From JAGVWJ01 sp964588555 (lineage in GTDB: Archaea; Micrarchaeota; Micrarchaeia; Anstonellales; Bilamarchaeaceae): a stretch of DNA of 64,000 nt. The notes under the pieces are model-generated. The model was not told where the DNA came from and ran no database searches. It saw nothing but the letters and a program-made list of their open reading frames with translations. The position numbers and the translations under genes are program-made. The DNA lies in assembly GCA_964588555.1 (NCBI GenBank), contig CAZPPT010000003.1:1-64000 (forward strand). Reading direction: 5' to 3'. This document shows positions 59,530 through 64,000 of the stretch, piece after piece (position 1 is the first letter of the stretch; each line of letters opens with the position of its first letter).

Positions 59530-60035
59530 CTTTTGACACCTATTTCTCTCTGTAGAAACCCCTTTATAAGCCTTTTTAGTGCCGCTTCATCATTTCCTGC
59601 TTCTGCCAATCGCGTAATCTCTCCGGCCTCCTCGGGGGCAGTGATGAAACTTTCTCCGTCTCGTTCCAATTTAAGATCGAGCTCGCCCCCCTCCTTATTT
59701 GAAATCATGTTTGTATAAAGCATAACAAGGGAAACAATATATGCAGTACTCTTGTTTCCTTCAGTAAATGGATGTTGGCATGCAATGTAGTAGAATGCCT
59801 CCGTAGCTACATAGAGTGCGTTTTCAAGGACGTTTTTCTTGTATTTATGAGGCCGGTCAGTAAGCGTATCGCACGCATGAGCAATAATTCCTCGATCCCG
59901 GATCGATGGCGGGTCGTTTCGTCCAAGTTGTCTTCGATACTCGATTATCTGGTCGTGAATTTGAATGATGAATTCTTCGGTAGGTACGAGTACGCCGTTT
60001 GGTAACCTATGCAGAGGCGGCAGTTTAGTTTCCAT
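59526..60035 (-). CDS. Fic/Doc family protein
   Basis: 169 residues. QHPFTEGNKSTAYI near residue 88 is the HPFx(D/E)GNK motif of Doc-like proteins, in which Doc phosphorylates and other Fic enzymes AMPylate targets. GIIAHACDTL and FYYIACQHPF match the Doc fold. An (S/T)xxxE(G/N) inhibitory helix is not obvious inside. It lies between msrA and the coupled 37-residue peptide. Confidence 0.92.
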   Translation of the reverse strand: METKLPPLHRLPNGVLVPTEEFIIQIHDQIIEYRRQLGRNDPPSIRDRGIIAHACDTLTDRPHKYKKNVLENALYVATEAFYYIACQHPFTEGNKSTAYIVSLVMLYTNMISNKEGGELDLKLERDGESFITAPEEAGEITRLAEAGNDEAALKRLIKGFLQREIGVKR

Positions 60036-60044
60036 TTGATCGCC

Positions 60045-60551
60045 TTATTGCACCTTCTTAAGTATCTCCCTTACATTGATATGACAGTAGCCGACCCCAC
60101 CTCGTTTTTCGAGGTAGCGTTGGTGGTACTCTTCAGCAGGCCAGAATGCTTGGGCAGGTTCAATGGCCGTAACTATTTTTCCCCCGTATTTTTCTTTATT
60201 TAGCTTTCCCTTTGATATTTCAGCGATTTTTTTCTGCTCAGGCGTATGATAGAAAATTACTGCTCGATATTGAGAACCGATGTCGTTCCCCTGTCCGTTT
60301 GCCTGCACTGGATTATGTGCCATCCAGAAGACATCAAGCAATCGCTCGTACGTAGTTTCTTTAGGGTCATATTTTATTTGTATTACCTCGACATGACCTG
60401 TCGTATCACTGCAGACGGCTTCATACGACGGATTTTTTGTATTTCCGCCCATATAACCGACAGCAGTTTCTTTAACTCCTTTAATTTGTCTAAATAGTTC
60501 TTCAGCACCCCAAAAGCAGCCGGCACCAAATGTAGCTAACTCTAATTCCAT
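60045..60551 (-). CDS. msrA: Peptide methionine (S)-S-oxide reductase
   Basis: 168 residues. GAGCFWGAEELF carries the catalytic Cys. TTGHVEVIQIKYD and WPAEEYHQRYL are also conserved. It repairs S-methionine sulfoxide and complements MsrB near 11.8 kb. ATG 60551 follows AATTTAAATG by about 27 nt. It sits inside the toxin-antitoxin cluster but looks like an ordinary housekeeping gene. Confidence 0.97.
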   Translation of the reverse strand: MELELATFGAGCFWGAEELFRQIKGVKETAVGYMGGNTKNPSYEAVCSDTTGHVEVIQIKYDPKETTYERLLDVFWMAHNPVQANGQGNDIGSQYRAVIFYHTPEQKKIAEISKGKLNKEKYGGKIVTAIEPAQAFWPAEEYHQRYLEKRGGVGYCHINVREILKKVQ

Positions 60552-60658
60552 AGTCATCAAACACATTGTTCATTTAAATTACTTCGGGCTATTTTGTGGT
60601 ACACTCCTGTTGGAAACGTGGTAGTAATCTAGGTAAAACTAAAATAGAATTAGAAATT

Positions 60659-61006
60659 CTAATATTCTTTTGTTATATCACAATGAAGATGAATCTGCAA
60701 ATAGTGGAGTATTGCATCTGAAAAGGTCGTTTGTTTGTCGTTTATTATGCCATTAATTGTATTCAATTCTTCTTTTCCTATGTAAAATATCTTGACATTT
60801 GCCGTGTTAGTTACATAGTCTAAAAACCAGGAAGCAAGCGCATGTTTTTCGTTTTCTACAAGCCAATTTGTTATTTCCGTAATAACTGTTGTGTTTATGA
60901 CTATTTGCTCTTTATCGTAGATTTTTACGCTATTACGGGCCTTTTGGTGGTTTATATTAGTAGGATCAAAGAATGCCATCCAAAAAGCACTTGAAGTTGC
61001 AATCAT
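60659..61006 (-). CDS. PIN domain-like protein, first Asp replaced
   Basis: 115 residues. AFWMAFFDPTNINHQKA aligns with the start of PIN toxins, but the first metal-binding Asp appears as Ser (SSAFW in place of DTSVL). Glu in TEITNWL and Asp in TFSDAILH remain. It may be a weak or inactive toxin. It follows an RHH antitoxin gene by one base. Confidence 0.72.
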   Translation of the reverse strand: MIATSSAFWMAFFDPTNINHQKARNSVKIYDKEQIVINTTVITEITNWLVENEKHALASWFLDYVTNTANVKIFYIGKEELNTINGIINDKQTTFSDAILHYLQIHLHCDITKEY

Positions 61007-61007
61007 A

Positions 61008-61211
61008 TTACCACTTTGGCATTGAGGCTATAGCCCCCCCTAAGTTCAAGTATTTTTTAGGGTTTTTCTTGTGTTGTTCGACATATTCTAAACCAAATTC
61101 TATAAGTTGTTGCAACGCCTGTGCGACTGTCAAATTATACTCTTTTGCATAATCATCAATTTGCTTACGTGTTCGATCACTCACATTGCGCACCGTGTAC
61201 ATTTCTGTCAT
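61008..61211 (-). CDS. RHH-type antitoxin-like protein
   Basis: 67 residues. MYTVRNVSDRTRKQIDDYAKEYNLTVAQALQQLIEFGLEYV is the ribbon-helix-helix fold. The tail is short and basic/aromatic. A TATATGTATTACATG region precedes the ATG. It pairs with the PIN-like gene. Confidence 0.8.
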   Translation of the reverse strand: MTEMYTVRNVSDRTRKQIDDYAKEYNLTVAQALQQLIEFGLEYVEQHKKNPKKYLNLGGAIASMPKW

Positions 61212-61300
61212 ATATGTATTACATGTAATACATTTAAAAATGTTTATGAAATAAGCGACCAAAAAGTAGTAAACCAATAAAAAACCCGGATCTAAAAGAA

Positions 61301-61690
61301 TTACGGGACAATTTGGTCAATGAGGCGTTTAACGCTATGCCACGGCGTTACATTACGCACCTGGGCTAATAACCGATGGTCAGCAGTACTTAGGTGGTCT
61401 TTTAGTTGCTCAATGGCTTCTAATACATTATTTTCAGGGATAAAAAATACGTCATTTTGCGTTACCTGAGGTGGCGCCATATCTTGCTGAGCGATTAGCA
61501 TCTCAGCATGCATATTAAATGCAACGTGTTTGCGAAGAATCAAGCGTGCAGTTTTTGGGCAATCAATGTGCGGCGGGGGCGTGGCAGTGTCTAAATGACG
61601 AGTTTTTAGGTTGAATGCACGCTCACTTCTTTGAAATCGATGGGTGACATCCTTAAATGGCCCATCTAAAATAAAACCAGCTACTCCCAT
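61301..61690 (-). CDS. Unknown protein
   Basis: 129 residues without membrane segments. The body has ARLILRKHVAFNMHAEMLI and NVLEAIEQLKDHLSTADHRLL. No family recognised. ATG 61690 is preferred to the upstream codon because it starts at GVAGFILDG. Confidence 0.5.
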   Translation of the reverse strand: MGVAGFILDGPFKDVTHRFQRSERAFNLKTRHLDTATPPPHIDCPKTARLILRKHVAFNMHAEMLIAQQDMAPPQVTQNDVFFIPENNVLEAIEQLKDHLSTADHRLLAQVRNVTPWHSVKRLIDQIVP

Positions 61691-61761
61691 AATGAATATT
61701 CTCAAGCACCATTTTTAAAATTTATTTTAGTTAAATATATTTTAGAAATTCTAATAAATAA

Positions 61762-62493
61762 TTATTCTTTCTTTTCGGCAACAATTACAAAGCGATGAAA
61801 ATAGCCAAGGCCATGAACCACTGGCGAGTTTGGATTATATTCAGCACACCTAAAAGAATAGTCGTCTTTAAGTTGGTGCATCATAGCCAACATCTCCTCT
61901 TCAACATAAAAGGTTGCAATCAGGAGGCCTGCGCGATGCATCTTTTTTACAGTACTAATAATTCTATCTCACCTTTCATTAGGACGTAATATTGCCGGAT
62001 GAGAAAAAACAACTATGTCAAATAAACCAAGTTCGCCTAATGGTGTCCGCATATCTACACATAAAAACGAATGCTGTGGGTCAGGGATAACGCAGGGCTG
62101 GCCCTCCGTTGTGATTAGGCCTAAATGCCGTAAACGCGCTTCTAAAACCGCTGATTCGTTTATATCAACGCCTACATATTTCACGGGCTGAAACCTGCCA
62201 AAATAAGATGTAATGGCAGAAGCCTCAATACCGACATCACATCCAACATCTAAGATGCTGAGTAAATGGCGGGATGGGTGGTACGGGCCGACCTTGCGAC
62301 GTAATAGATCAATAAACCCAGCCGAACGTATTGTAAAAAGTCTTTGCGTATGTGGACTCGTCAAAAAACTGAGATCGTGTGCTCCTTCTAATTCGATTAG
62401 TTCGTTAGCGGCACCGCCCCGCCTAATAATAGAATCCATCTTCCGCAATATGCCAAGCTTATCTGGCATATGCAGTAATTTAGTAGTACGCAC
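61762..62493 (-). pseudogene. SAM-dependent methyltransferase interrupted by in-frame TGA
   Basis: From GTG 62493 the frame reads 174 codons, including LSILDVGCDVGIEASAITSYF (SAM motif I), VGVDINESAV and FDIVVFSHPAIL. A TGA at 61969-61971 then interrupts it. The same frame continues 68 more codons (DRIISTVKKMHRAGLLIATF ... GYFHRFVIVAEKKE) to TAA at 61762. The stop stands where a Trp codon would fit. TGA is the normal stop for several neighbours, so this is best read as a nonsense mutation in a class I methyltransferase. Confidence 0.75.
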
Positions 62494-62547
62494 ATAAAAC
62501 TTTCCCAGAAAATCCTTTTAAATGTATCTTTTACCACTTTTAATAAC

Positions 62548-63291
62548 TTACTTTAAATAGTTGATGAGCCACTCACTACTTTCTTCTACCAATTGCTTAA
62601 AATGAAGCGGACTTATAAAAAAATGGTCAGCACCTTTTACAATAACGAGCTTTTTATCCTTGCTTGCAATTGAGGCAATTATGCCCTGTGGGTGGGATAA
62701 TGGAACGGTCGTGTCTCTGTCACCGTGGATTACAAGCGTCGGTGCAGTAATCGATTGGCCAATTGAATTCATGTCGTATGTTTTCGCATCTTCAAATGCG
62801 CCAAAGCGCACTTTTTTCTCAAAAAGCGTGACAAAACCCTCCATTTTCCATTTTTCGATTCCATGGTGCCCCAATCGGTCAGACCAAAGTTTCGTGTAAT
62901 CAAAAACGGGGCATTTGAGGGATAATACATCAAATGGCAACATGCTTGCAACGATAAGTGAGACTGCGCCGCTAAAACTCGAACCGACGAGCCCAATTTT
63001 TTTATAGTTTTTAGATTTGGCGAACGCATAAACGGCGCGGACGTTTTCAACCGCCTTTGAAAGCGTTAAATGTTCTATGTCGCCCTCGCTTTCCCCGTGG
63101 CCATACAAGTCAAGGGCAAGGGTTGAAACGCCTGCAGCGTTCATTTTTTCAGCTAGCGCGACGCCGGTTCGCGAATTCTTGTTTGATAAGTACCCATGCG
63201 AGATAATGACGACGGAGTTGCAGTTTGGCGTTTCGTTATAATTGCAGCAAACTTTGCCTGCTTTTGAATTTACGAACAATTTTTCTGTCAT
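62548..63291 (-). CDS. Alpha/beta hydrolase
   Basis: 247 residues. HGYLSNKNS supplies the oxyanion region, GSSFSG the nucleophile Ser, VIHGDRDTTVP the Asp and KGADHFF the His. GHGESEGD is the lipase/peptidase-type loop. The substrate is unknown. It lies between the broken methyltransferase and the aminotransferase at the right edge. Confidence 0.94.
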   Translation of the reverse strand: MTEKLFVNSKAGKVCCNYNETPNCNSVVIISHGYLSNKNSRTGVALAEKMNAAGVSTLALDLYGHGESEGDIEHLTLSKAVENVRAVYAFAKSKNYKKIGLVGSSFSGAVSLIVASMLPFDVLSLKCPVFDYTKLWSDRLGHHGIEKWKMEGFVTLFEKKVRFGAFEDAKTYDMNSIGQSITAPTLVIHGDRDTTVPLSHPQGIIASIASKDKKLVIVKGADHFFISPLHFKQLVEESSEWLINYLK

Positions 63292-63359
63292 ACGATTGAA
63301 ACTGTTTAGAATGGTTTAAATAGATAACTTATTGAAAAGGTAGCTAAAGAGGAGATACT

Positions 63360-64000
63360 ATGTCAGAACTAACACGTGCACGAATGTCATTTGCAAATGA
63401 CATACGCGGAACGCTTCCAAAGTCCCTTGGAAGCACTCTTGCAAAAATATTTGCACGGAATCGGCCGCTTCTCGACTTTTCGAGCGGAGATTTGCCAAAG
63501 TGCATAAATGGCAGGAGGTTCCCAACTGTTGAGGAAGCAATGAGGCAATTTAACGGTGCCGCAATGGCATACGACCACCCCTATTATGAAGAAGCGCAGG
63601 AAGCTGCCTGGAGGTATATCACGGGACTTGACGTGCGGCGCATGGAAAAGGAGCGTGGAAGGGTACATGTGATACCGGGCATAAGTGGGTTTATGAAAAC
63701 TGCAGTACGAATAAGTGCGCAAGCATTGCTCCAAGACGATTGGCAAACGTCACCACCACTCTTTGTCATTATCCCGCCTACGCACCCTCATTGGATTGCG
63801 GCAATTGTTGATTATTTTGGATACTCTGCGATCAGGACGATCAAAAGAACTGCAGATGGGATGCCGGATGCTGAAGACATGGATCGAGTATTTCGGGAAA
63901 TCGACCGGCCGTTTGTAGTGATTGCGTCTCCTGATGAAAATCCTAGCGGCATATGCACGCCAAATTCATTTTACCACAACGAGGCAAGAACAGGCCTACT
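63360..64000 (+). CDS. Fold-type I (class I/II) aminotransferase, C-terminus cut off
   Basis: About 213 residues are visible before the window ends. LLDFSSGDLPKCINGRRF, MAYDHPYYEEAQEAAWRYI, VHVIPGISGFMK and VIASPDENPSGIC match the N-terminal half of aspartate-aminotransferase-like PLP enzymes. The PLP-lysine would lie beyond the edge. Substrate unknown. Confidence 0.85.
   Translation, partial: MSELTRARMSFANDIRGTLPKSLGSTLAKIFARNRPLLDFSSGDLPKCINGRRFPTVEEAMRQFNGAAMAYDHPYYEEAQEAAWRYITGLDVRRMEKERGRVHVIPGISGFMKTAVRISAQALLQDDWQTSPPLFVIIPPTHPHWIAAIVDYFGYSAIRTIKRTADGMPDAEDMDRVFREIDRPFVVIASPDENPSGICTPNSFYHNEARTGL

Noticed and set aside
55800..61300. Insertion sequence or integrase carrying the toxin-antitoxin cluster
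   Set aside because: No transposase or integrase gene and no terminal inverted repeats were recognised in this interval.
61969..61971. TGA read as tryptophan or selenocysteine
   Set aside because: Several clear genes here end in TGA (uS11, fic and the gene ending at 4180) and no selenocysteine insertion element was seen, so a mutation is simpler.

Overview
This window is archaeal. It carries aRF1, RNA polymerase subunit D, Spt5, SecE, uS13, uS4, uS11, uL11, aEF1B, an RNase P protein (Rpp21/Rpr2) and an archaeal-type AsnRS. Many genes start about 25-28 nt after a TATA-like box, which suggests leaderless transcripts. Others use a GGTGA-type ribosome binding site. The small informational proteins, two UbiA-type enzymes, FtsZ and heavily intron-loaded tRNA genes would fit a DPANN lineage such as Micrarchaeota or Diapherotrites. 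That placement is inference, not something the sequence proves.

Layout. 0-4.2 kb: RNase P protein, polyprenyl diphosphate synthase and two exported proteins that share a four-cysteine domain. 4.2-4.6 kb: a gene-free stretch with two matching hairpins. 4.6-17.5 kb: a PQQ-propeller surface protein, GlmS, an HTH regulator, a proteasome-like protein, aRF1, MsrB, two UbiA-family membrane enzymes, a phosphoribosyltransferase next to a frameshifted hydrolase, and a permuted GTPase. 17.5-19.8 kb: an AT-rich patch with a P-loop kinase-like protein, a bPH2 protein flanked by a diverged direct repeat, and TspO. 19.8-25.4 kb: the information-processing core (zinc ribbon, aEF1B, uS13, uS4, uS11, RpoD on the minus strand; FtsZ, SecE, Spt5 on the plus strand) with three tRNA genes, each split by two introns.

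25.4-42.6 kb: SET and YkgJ proteins, a zinc/manganese ABC operon with its DtxR-type regulator and a perfect palindrome at the promoter, MscS, GlyA, AsnRS, RibL, HIT, LplA, a Na+/Ca2+ exchanger, dihydrolipoyl dehydrogenase, a divergently arranged HicA/HicB pair, a decayed nuclease-like gene and uL11. 42.7-55.8 kb: a DEAD-box helicase behind a long leader hairpin, a cysteine-rich protein beside a HEPN-like protein, a glutaredoxin/zinc ribbon/thioredoxin reductase operon, and an aminotransferase/saccharopine dehydrogenase-like/aminotransferase operon. 55.8-62.5 kb: an accessory, partly AT-rich region with AbrB/MazF, VapBC, Fic and RHH/PIN modules, an intact copy of the nuclease-like gene beside a coiled-coil membrane protein, MsrA, and a methyltransferase gene interrupted by an in-frame TGA. 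The window ends in an aminotransferase that runs off the edge.

The most unusual signal is in the tRNA genes. Leu(GAG), Arg(GCG) and Gly(CCC) each need two introns removed. Four of the six sites appear to lie outside the usual 37/38 position (two in the D-loop, one at 29/30, one at 59/60). A nearly identical hairpin element of about 30 nt recurs in introns of all three genes, once in inverted orientation.
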